NCBI RefSeq assembly: GCF_947179165.1
Contig: NC_077248.1
Coordinates: forward strand, 46,774,232 to 46,838,231
Length of the DNA stretch: 64,000 nucleotides
Direction: 5' to 3'
DNA from: Solanum dulcamara
Lineage: Eukaryota > Streptophyta > Magnoliopsida > Solanales > Solanaceae
Numbering within the stretch: the stretch's first letter is position 1; each line of letters begins with the position of its first letter. The notes beneath the pieces were generated by a model that saw nothing but the letters and a program-made list of their open reading frames with translations, was not told the DNA's origin and did no database searches. The position numbers and the translations under genes are program-made. Of the stretch, positions 23,745 to 35,027 are shown one piece after another.

Positions 23745-25847
23745 CTAAAGTAGATAGAAAGTAGTACCTACTTCGACAAACAACTGAGGATACTTATCTC
23801 GCACGTCCGTATCAATCTCCCAAGTATCTTCCTCCACCGAAGGATGCTTCAATTGTACCTTTACCATGTTGATCTCCTTAGTCCTCAACTTACGGACATC
23901 ACGATCAAGGATTGCAACTGACTCATCTTCATACTGAAGATCCTTGCTTAACAAAACTGAGTCACATTCAATAATGTAGTCCCATACCCATGTTACTTTT
24001 TCAATATTGACACATGGAACACCGAATGTACCCCCAACAAGCTAGGTTGTAAGGCCAATCTGTATGTCACTAGCCCTACACAGTCAAGAGTTTCAAAAGG
24101 GCCAATATAGCGAGGACTGAGATTGCCCTTTTTACCAAACCTCATTACCCCCTTAATGGGTGACACCTTTAGAAGCACTTTATCACCAACCTCGAATGTC
24201 ATATCCCTTACCTTATGGTCAACATACTCTTTTTGACGACTTTGAGCTACTAGAAGCTTAGCTTGGATGCTCCTTGCTTTATCTTGAGCATCCCTCACTA
24301 AGTTTACCCTCAATGGCTCTACTTCTCCATCTTCAAACCACCCTATGTGAGACCTGCATCCCCTCCCATAAAGAGCTTCAAGTAGTGCCATCTCAATGCT
24401 GGAGTGATAACTATTATTGTAGGAGAACTTGCACAAGGGTAAGAACTTGTTCCAATGTCCCCCAAAGTCAATCACACATGCACTTAACATATCTTACAAC
24501 ACTTGGATAGTCCTCTATGACTGCTCTTCAGTTTGTGGATGAAAAGCCATGCTGAAAGTGAGCTGAGTGCCCAGCATTGAGATGTAACTTTCCCCAAAAT
24601 TTAGAAGTGAACTGCATACCACAATCTAAAATGAAAGAGACGGGCACCTCGTGGAACCTTACTATCTTCTTCACATAAATCATTGTCAATTATTGTGCAT
24701 GTAGTCCACTCTAACCAGAATAAAGTGTGCTAACTTTGTCAACATGTCAACCGCCACCCAAATGGAATCATACTTCCCTAAGTTCTTGAGAAGTCCTACC
24801 ATAAAATCCATGGCTATCTTCTCCCACTTCTATTCAGGAATGGGTATTCTTTGGAATAAGCCTGCAGATCTTTGGTGCTCATATTTCACCTGTTGACAAT
24901 TTTGGCACTTGGCTATATATTCAGTTATGTCTTTCTTCATATCCAACCACCAATATAGAAGTTTCAAGTCATGATACATCTTGGTTACTCCAGGTAAATA
25001 GAATATTGCGAACTATGAGATTTAGACATAATTTTTTGAATTATGCCCTCCACTCGGAGAGCACAAAACCTTCCCCTAAAGTTGAGCACCCAACATGCAT
25101 CAAGTGCTGAATCCTGAGCCTTGCCCATCAAAACTTTTTCTCTAATCTCATTCAGATTTACATCTTCAAACTATTTAGCTTTAATCTCTTCTATAAAAGT
25201 GGGTCTTAGATCAACACTGTCCAGCACCCTACCTTTTTTCGAGATGCCTAGCCTCATGAATCTGGCCTCCAAGGCCTGAATCTCTCTAGCCAGAGGTCGT
25301 TTGCAGGCTTCCAAATAGGTTAGACTGCCCATACTAACCGGTTTCCATCTTATTGTGTCTGCCACCACATTAGCCTTATCTAGATGATACTGGATAGTGA
25401 CATCATAGTCTTTGAGCAACTCCATCTACCTTTGCTATCTCAAATTCAAGTCTTTTTGGGTGAATACATGCTGCAAACTACGATGGTCTATAAACACCTC
25501 ACACCATAAAGATAATGCCTCCAGATTTTCAGGGTAAACACTATCATTACCAACTCCATGTCATGAGTCGGGTAGTTCCTCTCATGCAACTTCAACTGCC
25601 GCGAAGCATAGGCTACAATATTCTTATCCTACATCAATACAGCATCCAAATTGGAATGTGAAGTATCACAATAAATAATGAAGTCTTTACCTAAGGTCAA
25701 AATAGATGATGTGGTCAAAAGAGTCTTAAGCTTTTGAAAGCTCTCTTCGCATTTGTCAGTCCATTCAAATGACACCTTATTTTTTTAGTCAGTCTATTCA
25801 AATGAGTGTCAATAGAAGCAAAGTTCTTCACGAACCAATAATAGTAA
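23745..25847 (-). pseudogene. Gypsy A pol, 3' part: RNase H, integrase, chromodomain
   Basis: Minus strand. The right end holds the start of RNase H, followed by the LSxK-type linker (LLKDYDVTIQYHLDKANVVADT, 25425-25360). The integrase zinc finger is seen as IAKCQNCQQVKYEHQ near 24900. Catalytic-core pieces follow (AMDFMVGL, YDSIWVAVD). The C-terminal part 24490-23993 holds YNNSYHSSIEMA, ALYGRGCRS, FEVGDKVLLKVSPIKGVMRFG, SPRYIGPFE and HSVFHVSILKK. A chromodomain-like tail ends at 23745. Many stops and shifts break the frame. In an intact element this would insert cDNA into chromatin. Confidence 0.85.
25843..25847. repeat. Target-site duplication AGTAA of the 5S-carrying LTR element, left
   Basis: AGTAA matches 33803-33807. 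The pol of element A resumes on the other side. Confidence 0.88.
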
Positions 25848-25874
25848 TGTTACACTTTGTACTTTTGTACCTTG

Positions 25875-26035
25875 GAATGCGTTTTTAAGTCTCTTGAAAA
25901 ACTCTTAAGTTTCATGGAAGGATCGTAAGCGTCTTAAGTTTCTTAAGGTTTCCTAAAGTTTTTAAAATCTTCTAAAAGCTTCTTAAGTTTCTTGAAAGAT
26001 TACTAAGTTCTTGAAAGCTTCTTAGAAGTTATCAT
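25875..26035 (+). repeat. Short-motif array (CTTAAG / TTCTTGAA) at the LTR start
   Basis: The motif 'cttaagtttcttgaaag' and variants recur about eight times. TTCTTGAA occurs at 25989-25996 and 26008-26015, followed by TTCTTAGAA. The TTCnnGAA core resembles heat-shock elements, though the spacing between units is not perfect. Confidence 0.65.
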
Positions 26036-26334
26036 GTGAGCCAGATAGGCTATAACGTTATCAAACAACTCTAAGGAAAGGAGAATGTGATACCCCATGG
26101 CAGGGAAGATTGGAAATAAAGTTATAGGAATCCAAAAGGAATTGGAGGCCAAGTAGTGAGTCGTAGGACCCGACTTACTTGTGTAAGCTCTTACCTTGGA
26201 TATGTTACATACGTAAGCTACCAACTTGGAAATTTTACATACTTAAGTTACTTGAGTACGTACCAAGCTTACATAGTAAGAATTATATAGATTCGTAAAA
26301 GAAGATGAGATTATGAACCCACAAAGGGAAAAGA

Positions 26335-26548
26335 AGGTGCCACATGGCAACATGAGAGAGTGACACATGACAACATGAGAGAGTGATACATAGAAGCAGC
26401 TGGAGCAAGAGGGTTGGACCTACATGCTATGTGGCAGCCCATGGGTGGAGAAGGTGGTGTGTTGGCCCAATGAAGGCTTGACACGTGTCACCACTTAGGG
26501 GTTGACATGTGTCACCTCCTAAGGTGGCCTATATATATATATATATGT
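26335..26548 (+). promoter_or_regulatory. LTR promoter with G-box-type palindromes and TATA box
   Basis: TGACACGTGTCA (core 26482-26487) lies about 45 bp before a TATATATA stretch. Nearby CACATG/CATGTG and ATGTGGCAG sites look like G-boxes changed by C-to-T or G-to-A. Confidence 0.55.
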
Positions 26549-28796
26549 TTTATGTTCATCCTTATCAACAAAGTCATTTCTTCAAGAAAACTCTAGAGAA
26601 AAAGAGAAGAGAAGAGAGCTCTAGGCTAGAAAGAGAGACCCATGGTTTTGGAGAGAAAAAAAGGGTAAGTCTCCTATTTTATTTCATGAATTAATTATCT
26701 ATGGTATACCATGATGTTATTAAGGCATTATTAATATAAATTTATTGTTTAGAGCAGCACCAAAATGTTAGCAAGCAACCACAAAGTTGTAGACATGCTA
26801 AAGGAACTTCCGAGGCAAGTTTCGGTAAGTTTTAGTGAGTTTGGGCGAGGTAAGGATTTTCCTTTCAACTTGGAGTTTATGATGTTGTTACAAGGTATAT
26901 TATATGTCTTAAATAAGGTTGGAAAAGGAAATATTACTTAAGGATGCTACGCGCTAGAAATAAACTAAATTGAAGTGGTTATAGCTAAATCAAAGTTGAG
27001 TAGTGGGTTGTCGTTGTGGTGCTGCGGTTGCAGCTGGTTTGATTGTATGTTGCAGGGATGAAAAGTGTTCTAAAAGGGGTGTGGGTACTGCTGGTTTCAG
27101 CCACACGACCCTCCATTTAGTATGGTTAAATATTTTATGAAATAAAGGTTAAAAATTCTATTTTGGTATTGTAAATTTTGAGCTAGTTGTTTGGAGTTGT
27201 ATTGTGTAATGTTGAGGTGGTTCAATTGTATATATGCTGCTGGTTGTTGTTATTGGTATGGTTGTTGACATTGTGTTCAAGTTGAAATCTCGGAGATGTT
27301 TAAGTTATAGGGGAGATGCTGCCCAATTTTTGGTAACTTCGAAACTATTAACAAACTAGTCGAGGGTATTGTATAAGGAAATAATTCCTATGGGTACTTG
27401 GTTTTGGAGTTAGAATTGGAAAGTGAAAGTTCATTAACCTTAGTATTACTTTCATGTTAAATAGGTTCAAGAGGCGATGAGGCGAATGTGTTAAGAGTAA
27501 TCCGTAAGAGGTATGTAAGGCTTATACTTTCTTTTGGCATGTCTTCGGCATAAGTGTGTTAAGCTTATTCTATCTCTTGGCATATTTTGGGCACAAGTAG
27601 GTAAAGCTAATCTTCTTTTCTTTTTGGGCATGATCTTTATGAAATAAATAGATGAAGTACATATGACTCCAAGGAAGTTCCTATTCTTAAAGACACTAAG
27701 ATTGCCAATTTCTTGACTTGCAAAAGATATTTTGTTATGCCTTGATATGTGTATATGATTCCAAAAGTTCTATTTTGATATAAACCACAGTAACTTTTAA
27801 AAGGTACTTGATATGACTCTTGTCTTGACTTTTTGAATAATAGCTCATTTTAAGTACCCCATCGAGTCTCAAATATAATTTAAATTGCATCTAGTTTCTT
27901 GCTACTCCATCGTGGATGCCTCAATGCTTCTTTTACTGAGCCTAGGCCAGATTTGTTATCATGCGTACCTCTCTACATTGTTCGCCGTGCCCCGATGTGT
28001 GGGGGCAGGTACACCCTATACATGAGTTTGTGGAGTTATGCTGGGCCATGTACACGTATGCTGATGATATGATATGATATGGCCATCTAATATGATATGA
28101 TTTGTTATGGAGATATTCCCTACTCTGGATGTATGCTGTGCTGTGGTTCCATTGACGGGGTGGCGACCATATTTTTTTACCGAATCCCGTAATGGAGCCG
28201 GATATGGCATATGTGTTTCTGCTTGCATTATCAAGGGTTGTAAAAAAACATTTTGATATTTCTAGCTATTTCGCCTTTGTTTTGCACGTTCTATTCTTGT
28301 GATGAATTTATTTATTACACTTCTTGCTTTACATATTCGGTATATTTTCCATACTAACCCCCTTTCTTTGGGGGCTGCGTTACATGCCCGCAGGTACAGA
28401 TGCTCGGTTTGCTGCTCTACTCACTTAGGACATCCACTCTGTTGGTTGGTAGTGCTCTTTTGTTCAGAGCCTTATTTTGGTACTAACTTTTTTGTTGTAC
28501 ATTTGTACATATTGGTTAGGGGTACGACAGGGCCCTGTCCCATCATATGATTATGCTATCGTTCTGTAGAGGTCTATAGACTTGTGGTGTGGGTTCTGTA
28601 TATGTGTTTTGGGCTTATGTTTAGTGACGGCCTTAACGGCCTTCGTGTGCTATATCTATTTTCGTGCGCTCTCTAGCGATCTTTTTTGATTTCTACATTT
28701 GTTTATTCTGCTAACATACTCAGTAGGGCTAAGGGTATGTATGGGTGTCCAAATCGGGCACTAGTCACGGTCTATAGAGTTGGGTCGTGACAAAAG

Positions 28797-28807
28797 TGGT
28801 ATCAGAG
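28797..28807 (+). other. Primer-binding site (initiator tRNA-Met)
   Basis: TGGTATCAGAG lies 4 nt after the LTR end. It is complementary to the 3' end of plant initiator tRNA-Met. Confidence 0.9.
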
Positions 28808-29228
28808 AGGTTTGGTCCTTGGAATGTCTACAGATCGTGTCTAGTAGATTTTGGTTTATCGGTGTGTGGTCCACCACATCTATAAATAAGAGGCTACAGG
28901 ACATTTAAGATGTTACCTTTCTTTCTTGTCTTAAATCGTGTGATAGGGCCCAGCAATAGAAAATGAAATTCCTTTTTTTCTAATCTTTAGTTTCAGCTAA
29001 AGAATGACATCGACAGAAGAAAGTGACGGATGATATTAGAAGCTACACAGTATACATGTAAGTAATGGTGCGGAAGAGGCATGCTGGGTAAGGTAAGAAG
29101 ATTGAAATATGATTGAAATGTAAAGTTGAAAATTAAAAGGAAAAGTAGACACAAAAGTGTAACGGGTGTAGTTCGAGTTGGACATACGAGGTAAGTCCAT
29201 CATTTTATATTGTTGTTGATATTGGGCG

Positions 29229-29352
29229 TCCTGTGAGGCTATGATATGAATATATATATGTATTGGCCCTGTGAGGCTGTGATATGAATATATATGTATT
29301 GACCCTGTGAGGCTGTGATATGAATATATATGTATTGGCCCTGTGAGGCATT
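29229..29352 (+). repeat. 36-bp tandem repeat
   Basis: About three and a half units begin CCCTGTGAGGCTGTGATATG and end TATGTATTGR. Confidence 0.9.
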
Positions 29353-30473
29353 ATTGGTATTTCCTGAGTGCAGGTTTGGGATAGTAAGGAATATAGAGGA
29401 AACTTTGATGAATTTTTTTGGAAATAGAAAAAGAATGAGATAAAAGGTTGTAATATATCTTGAGAAATCGTATCCACGGTAACAATAAGATCCGACTAAA
29501 CTAGGTATACAACTGACTTTAGGAAATAAGTTAATTGTGATATGGGTGGCAAGTAGAAGGTCAATACTGATATAGTGAGAAGAATGGTGATGGATATGAG
29601 TGTCTTAAGACAGCCTGTGAGGTATTAAGGATGAGAATTATAAGGAAGGATAAGGGATTAAGTACGCTTGCTCTATTAGGTGGAATTAGCCCAGAGTAAG
29701 GATCGTGAATAAAAGTTAAGAAATATTACCCTCCGGGATTGACCATGAGCAGAATATAGTCTGAATATAATGAGGATCATCATGGAAGTACGTAGAGCCT
29801 AGTAAAGAAGTAACTAAGGAATGTGATTGTGAGTAAGATTAGGAGTTAACATCGGGTACACAATAAGGATTAAAGCTCATGAAGCAAAAAGGGGTATTGT
29901 GTATATGTACCTCCACTTTGGAAGTAGTGGGATCCCTCAAGGATAGGGAATGGAAAATTGCAAAACAACTGAGGCATTGTGAAATTATTAAAGGAACAAG
30001 TGGTATCCTTTGAAAAAAAAGGTGATAACAAAACGTGAAACACGTGTCATCAGAGTATAAGTGCCCCCAAATGGAGAATCGGACATGATTATAAGCAGTA
30101 GAAACGTACTGATTAGGATGAATGAAATGTGGCTTCGACTAAACTACTACATTAGTTATATGACTCAAGTATCAGTACTTGGACTATAGTGTGTACTATT
30201 TATCGAGAATTCTAAGCATCCCATGATTGTACTAAGATTTCTTATAGGGTCCACTTAAAGTATAGATGATCTAACAGAAGGTGTAGACATGGTGCAGTAT
30301 GTTAAAGGGTTGGAACAGAATCATTTGCGTGTGAATAGTTGAAAATAAACAGAGGATGATATGGGTACACTCTAAAAGAAGGGAAGTGGACAATAGAAAT
30401 ACAAGCGTAAGAGAAAATCAACTGACGCTATCATATGTAAATATGAACGCTTAAACTTCAAACGAGATCCCAT

Positions 30474-30505
30474 AAGGGATGGATGGATCTCGAGGCCAGC
30501 AATAA
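30474..30505 (+). repeat. Decayed partial copy of the 5S start
   Basis: 'aagggatggatg.gatc...gccagcaataa' parallels 'aagggatggatgcgatcataccagcactaa' at 30561-30590. It is a partial duplication of the 5' end of the 5S-like segment. Confidence 0.5.
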
Positions 30506-30567
30506 ATAAATAGAAGCCGCGATATCTGAGACCGTCTGAGGAACCATTGGTGGAGACCTTAAGGGAT

Positions 30568-30670
30568 GGATGCGATCATACCAGCACTAATGCACCGGAT
30601 CCCATCAGAGCTCTGAAGTTAAGTGTGCTTAGGTGAGAGTAGTACTAGGATGGGTGACCCCTTGGGAAGT
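30568..30670 (+). ncRNA. 5S rRNA-derived segment inside an LTR retrotransposon
   Basis: It starts GGATGCGATCATACCAGCAC and follows plant 5S rRNA through CACCGGATCCCATCAGAG, GAAGTTAAGTGTGCTTAGG, GAGAGTAGTACTAGGATGGG and TGACC..TTGGGAAGT. It covers about 103 of roughly 120 nt and loses the last 17 or so, including the strand that closes helix I. The internal pol III promoter parts (A box, intermediate element, C box) are readable with a few transitions. No T-run terminator follows. It is not a functional 5S gene. It sits about 200 bp before the polypurine tract of the host element. Confidence 0.9.
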
Positions 30671-30858
30671 GAAAGAGGAAAGGAAACACAAGTATCCATA
30701 CCTATTCTCTACGTCTACAAGTAATTCTAACCTTTGGAACTTTGATACTGATTGCTCGATGAAAGTATATGTTATAGCAATGGGACAGAGAAACTCTCCA
30801 TATAGTAGGTATAAGATCTGGAGGAAGGTTTTAGTTCACATTCGAGAATGAATGTTCT

Positions 30859-30871
30859 AAAGGGGGAAGGA
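30859..30871 (+). other. Polypurine tract
   Basis: AAAGGGGGAAGGA lies directly before the 3' LTR start TGTTACACC. It primes plus-strand DNA synthesis. Confidence 0.9.
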
Positions 30872-33802
30872 TGTTACACCCATAATTTTGTACCTTGGAA
30901 TGTGTTCTTAAGTCTCTTGAAAGACTCTTAAGTTTCATGGAAGGATCGTAAGCCACTTAAGTTTCTTAAGGTTTCCTAAACTTTCTTAAAGCTTCTAAAA
31001 GCTTCTTAAGTTTCTTGAAAGATTCCTAAGTTCTTGAAAGCTTCTTAGAAGTTACCATGTGAGCTGGATAGGCTATAATTCTATCAAACAACTCTAAGGA
31101 AAGGAGAATGTGATACCCCATGGAAGGGAAGATTAGAAATAAAGTTATAGGAATCCAAAAGGAATTGGAGGCCAAGTAGTGAGTCGTAAGACCCGACTTA
31201 CTTGTGTAAACTATTACCTTGGATGTGTTACATACGTAAGCTACCAACTTAAAAATTTTACATACTTAAGTTACTTGAGTACGTACCAAGCTTACGTAGC
31301 AAGAATTACATAGATTCATAAAAGAAGATGAGACTACGAACCTACGAGGAGAAAAGAAGGTGCCATATGGCAATATGAGAAAGTGTCACGTGACAGCATA
31401 AGAGAGTGCCACATGGCAGCAACTAGAGCAAGGGGGTAGGCCCCATATGCCACGTGGCAGCCCATAGGTGGAGTAGGTGGTGTATTGGCCCAATGAGGGC
31501 TTGACACGTGTCACCACTTAGGGGTTGACACGTGTTACCTCCTAAGATGGACTATATATATATTATGTTCATCCTTATCAAGAAAGTCATTTCTTTAAGA
31601 AAACTCTAGAGAAAAAGAGAAGAGAAGAGAACTCTAGGCTAGAGAGAGACCCACAATTTTGGAGAGAAAAAATGGTAAGTCTCTGATTTTATTCCGTGAA
31701 TTAATTATCTAGGGTATACCATGATGTTATGAAGGCGTTATTATTATAAATTTATGGTTCAGAGCAGCACCAAAACGTTAGCAAGCAGCCACAAAGTTGT
31801 AGACGTGCTAAAGGAACTTCCAAGACAAGTTTCGACAAGTTTTGGCGAGTTTGAGTGAGGTAAGGGTTTTTCTTTCAACTTGGAGTTTATGATGTTGTTA
31901 CAAGGTATATTACATGTCTTAAATAAGTTTGGAAAAGGAAAAATTGCTTAAGGATGCTAGGCGCTATAAACAAACTAAATTGAAGTGGTTATAGCTAAAT
32001 CAAAGTCGAGTAGTGGATTGTCGTTGTGGTGCTGCGGTTGCATCTAGTTTTATTGTGTGTTGCAGGGCTGAAAAGTATTCTAAAAAGGGTGTGGGAATTG
32101 CTGGTTGCAGCCACACGACCCTCCGTTTAGTATGGTTAAAGATTTTATGAAATAAAAGTTAAAAATTCTATTTTGGTATCGTAAATTTTGAACTAGTTGT
32201 TTGGAGTTGTATTGTGTAATGTTGAGGTGGTTCAATTGTATATATGCTGCTGGTTGTTGTTATTGGTATGGTTGTTGATATTGTGTTCGAGTTGAAATCT
32301 CGGGGATGTTTAAGTTATAGGGGAGATGCTGCCCGATTTTTGGTAACTTCGGAACTAGTAACAAACTAGTCGAGGGTATTATATAAGAAAATGATTCCTA
32401 TGGGTACTTGGTTGTGGAGTTAGAATTGGAAAGTAAAATTTCATTAACCTTAGTATTACTTTCATGTTAAATAGGTTCAAGAGGCGATGAGGCGAACGTG
32501 TTAAGAGTAATCCGTAAGAGGTATGTAAGGCTTATACTTTCTTTTGGCATGTCTTCGGCATAAGTGTGTTAAGCTTATTCTATCTCTTGGCATATTTTGG
32601 GCACAAGTAGGTAAAGCTAATCTTCTTTTCTTTTTGGGCATGATCTTTATGAAATAAATAGATGAAGTACATATGACTCCAAGGAAGTTCTTATTCTTAA
32701 AGACATTAGGATGGACAATTTCTTGACTTGCAAAAGATATTTTGTTATGCCTTGATATGTGTATATGATTCCAAAAGTTCTATTTTAATATAAACCATAG
32801 TAACTTTTAAAAGGTACTTGATATGACTCTTGTCTTGACTTTTTGAAAAATAGCTCATTTTAAGTACCCCATCGAGTCTCAAATATGATTTAAATTGCAT
32901 CTAGTTTCTTGCTACTCCATCGTGGATGCCTCAATGTTTCTTTCACTGAGCCCGAGTCAGGTTTGTTATCGTGCGTACCTCTTTACATTATTTTCCGTGC
33001 TCCTATGTGAGGGGGCAGGTACGCCCTGTACATGGGTTTGTGGAATTAAGCTGTGCCATGTACACGTATGCTGATGATATGATATGATATGGCCATCTGA
33101 TATGATATAATTTGTTACAGAGATATTCCCTACTCTGGATATATGCTGTGCTGTGGCGTCAGTGATGGGGTGGCAACCACGTTTTGTTCATTGAGTCCCA
33201 TAATGGGGTCGGATATGACATATGTGTTTCCGCTTGCATTATCAGGGTTTGTAAAAAAATATTTTGATATTTGTGGATATTTTGCCTTTGTTTTGCATGT
33301 TCTGTTCTGGTTATGACTTTATTTAATACAGTTTTTTCTTTAAATATTCGGTACATTTTCGTACTGACCCCCTTTCTTCGGGGGATGCATTACATGTCCA
33401 TAGGTACATACGCTCGATTTGCTGATCCGTTAGCTTAGGACATCCACCCTATTGGTTGGCAGTGCTTCTTTGTCCGGAGCCCTATTTTGGTACTAACTTT
33501 TCTGTTGTACATTTGTACATATTGGTTAAGGGTACAACGGGGCCCTGTCCCGTCATATGATTATGCTATCATTCGATAGAGGTCTATAGACTTGTGTTTT
33601 GGGTTTTGTATATGTGTTTTGGGCTTGTGTTTAGTGTCGGCCTTAACGGCCTTCGTGTGCTACATCTATTTTCATGCGCTCTCTAGCGATCTCTTTTAAT
33701 TTCTACATTTGTTTATTCTGCTAACATACTCAGTAGGGCTAAGGGTACATGTGGGTGCCCAAATCGGGCACTAGTCACGACCTACAGTGTTGGGTCGTGA
33801 TA
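30872..33802 (+). repeat. 3' LTR of the 5S-carrying element
   Basis: It is the 2931-bp direct repeat of 25848-28792. Its last dinucleotide is TA rather than CA, a single transition. It keeps four intact CACGTG cores (31388-31393, 31451-31456, 31505-31510, 31529-31534) upstream of a TATA box near 31552, so this copy preserves the promoter better than the 5' copy. Confidence 0.92.
31380..31562 (+). promoter_or_regulatory. G-box cluster and TATA box in 3' LTR
   Basis: It has four CACGTG palindromes (contexts GTCACGTGAC, GCCACGTGGC, GACACGTGTC, GACACGTGTT) and CTATATATATA about 20 bp after the last one. In plants CACGTG binds bZIP and bHLH factors. Confidence 0.6.
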
Positions 33803-33807
33803 AGTAA
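33803..33807. repeat. Target-site duplication AGTAA, right
   Basis: It matches 25843-25847. The frame of gypsy A continues after it. Confidence 0.88.
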
Positions 33808-35027
33808 CTGGCCAGTCTCACAAAACTCCTAACTTCAGTCACGAAGCTAGGCCCAGCCTAGTTCTTAACTACTTCAATATTCTGTGGGTCTACTATTTCC
33901 TCTTCCTTTGAAACAACATGACCCAAAAAGGCAACTGAGGGCAACCAGAACTCACATTTAGAAAGTTTTGCGTACAACTTCTGTTATCCTAGAACACCTA
34001 GAACAAGACAAAGCTGATTTGCATGTTGGTGTTCACTCCTTGAATACATCAAAATATCATCTATAAACACAATAACAAACAAATCCAAGAATGGTTGAAT
34101 ACCCCATTCATCAAACTCATGAAGTCTTTAGGTGCATTGGTCAGTTTAAAAGACATTATCAAAAATTCATAGTGCCCGTACCTGATTCTAAAAGTTGTTT
34201 TGGGCATATGCTCAGGTCTGATCTTTAATTAATGGTACTTAGACCGGAGATCAATCTTTAAAAAGACTGACGCACCTTGCAAGTGATCAAAATTATCGTC
34301 AATATAAGGCAAGGGATATTTATTCCAGATGGTAACCTTATTCAGTTATCAGTAGTCGATGCACATTCTCATTCTACCATCCTTTTTCTTAATAAACAAC
34401 ATTGGAACACCCCATGGAGAAGCATTGGGACGGATGAATCCCTTATCAAGGAGTTTTTGGATTTGAGCCTTAAGCTCTCTCAACTCTACCAGAGCCATGC
34501 AGTAGGGAGGAATGAAAATTGGATGAGTTCCCAGTTCTAAGTCATTGCAGAAATCTATGTCTCTGTTGGAAGGCATACTAGACAAATTTGAAGAAAACAC
34601 TTCTGGAAACTTATGCACTACTGGAATAGACTCAATAGAGGGAGACCCTACATCAACCTTCCGAATATGGGATAGATAGGCCAAACAACCCTGCCCCATA
34701 ATTTTTCTAGCTTGGAAAGGATATGTCCTAGGCTGGCTTAGGCTTGTACATCCCTTCCCACTCTAACTTTCCCTCCCCGAGATCTCTAGAGACACAATTT
34801 TTGCATTATAGTTAAGTACATCAAAGTAGGGAGACAACCAAATCATGCCTAAGATTACATCGAAATTAGTCATGTCTAAAATCACTAAGTCTACCCAAGT
34901 CTGGAACTCCATAAACATTATAAAATAGGCACGATAGACATGAGTGACTATGACCGACTCTCTAACAGGGGTAGAAACATGGACATGGGCATCAAGTATG
35001 TCATATAAGGCATCAAGTATGGACATG
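33803..35027 (-). pseudogene. Gypsy A pol, 5' part: protease C-terminus and reverse transcriptase
   Basis: Minus strand. Protease C-terminal part: STPVRESVIV ... FDVILGMIWLSPYFDVLNY (35026-34763). The DxGAT active site is missing because the element ends here. Linker and RT start: [56 protein letters not shown] (34699-34349). The RT catalytic region follows in broken frames down to 33803. It joins the RNase H part at 25847 across the inserted LTR element. Confidence 0.85.

Larger units (their letters stand above)
25848..28792 (+). repeat. 5' LTR of the 5S-carrying element
   Basis: It runs from TGTTACAC to GTGACA, 2945 bp. In order it shows a CTTAAG/TTCTTGAA-rich array (about 25880-26030), a CACGTG-type palindrome region (26335-26515), a TATA box (about 26530-26548), a purine-rich leader, and possible splice donors (GGGTAAGTCTCC near 26660, AGGTAAGG near 26850). 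The remainder is U5-like sequence with no ORF. Confidence 0.9.
28808..30858 (+). other. Non-coding internal region of the LARD-like element
   Basis: About 2 kb without gag, protease, RT or integrase motifs in any frame. It contains a 36-bp tandem repeat (29229-29352) and the 5S-like segment. The small ORFs at 29205-29477 and 30633-30851 come from the repeat and from 5S-derived sequence. Confidence 0.75.
25848..33802 (+). mobile_element. Non-autonomous LTR retrotransposon (LARD-like) carrying 5S rRNA sequence
   Basis: Two long direct LTRs (25848-28792 and 30872-33802) enclose a 2.08-kb internal region. That region has a tRNA-iMet primer site (TGGTATCAGAG, 28797-28807) and a polypurine tract (AAAGGGGGAAGGA, 30859-30871). 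A 5-bp AGTAA duplication flanks it. No gag or pol domain can be read in any frame, so it must have moved using another element's proteins. Its LTR end (GGGTCGTGACA) resembles the ends of the chromovirus LTRs here, so a chromovirus partner is likely. A 5S-rRNA-like segment lies near its 3' end. Confidence 0.9.
21881..35027 (-). mobile_element. Gypsy element A (chromovirus), 5'-truncated, split
   Basis: A Ty3/gypsy element on the minus strand with its 3' LTR at 21881-23688. Its pol is interrupted between 25847 and 33803 by the 5S-carrying LTR element, which left an AGTAA duplication. The pol continues through RT and into protease, then stops abruptly at about 35027. The gag and 5' LTR are missing. 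The chromodomain-type C-terminus puts it among plant chromoviruses, probably Tekay/Del. Confidence 0.85.

Noticed and set aside
29205..29477. A repeat-containing protein (HRANTYIFISQP repeats)
   Set aside because: It is the translation of the 36-bp tandem repeat in the non-coding internal region of the LARD-like element.
30568..30670. A functional 5S rRNA gene
   Set aside because: The last ~17 nt are missing, several conserved bases are changed, no T-run terminator follows, and it is a single copy inside a retrotransposon.
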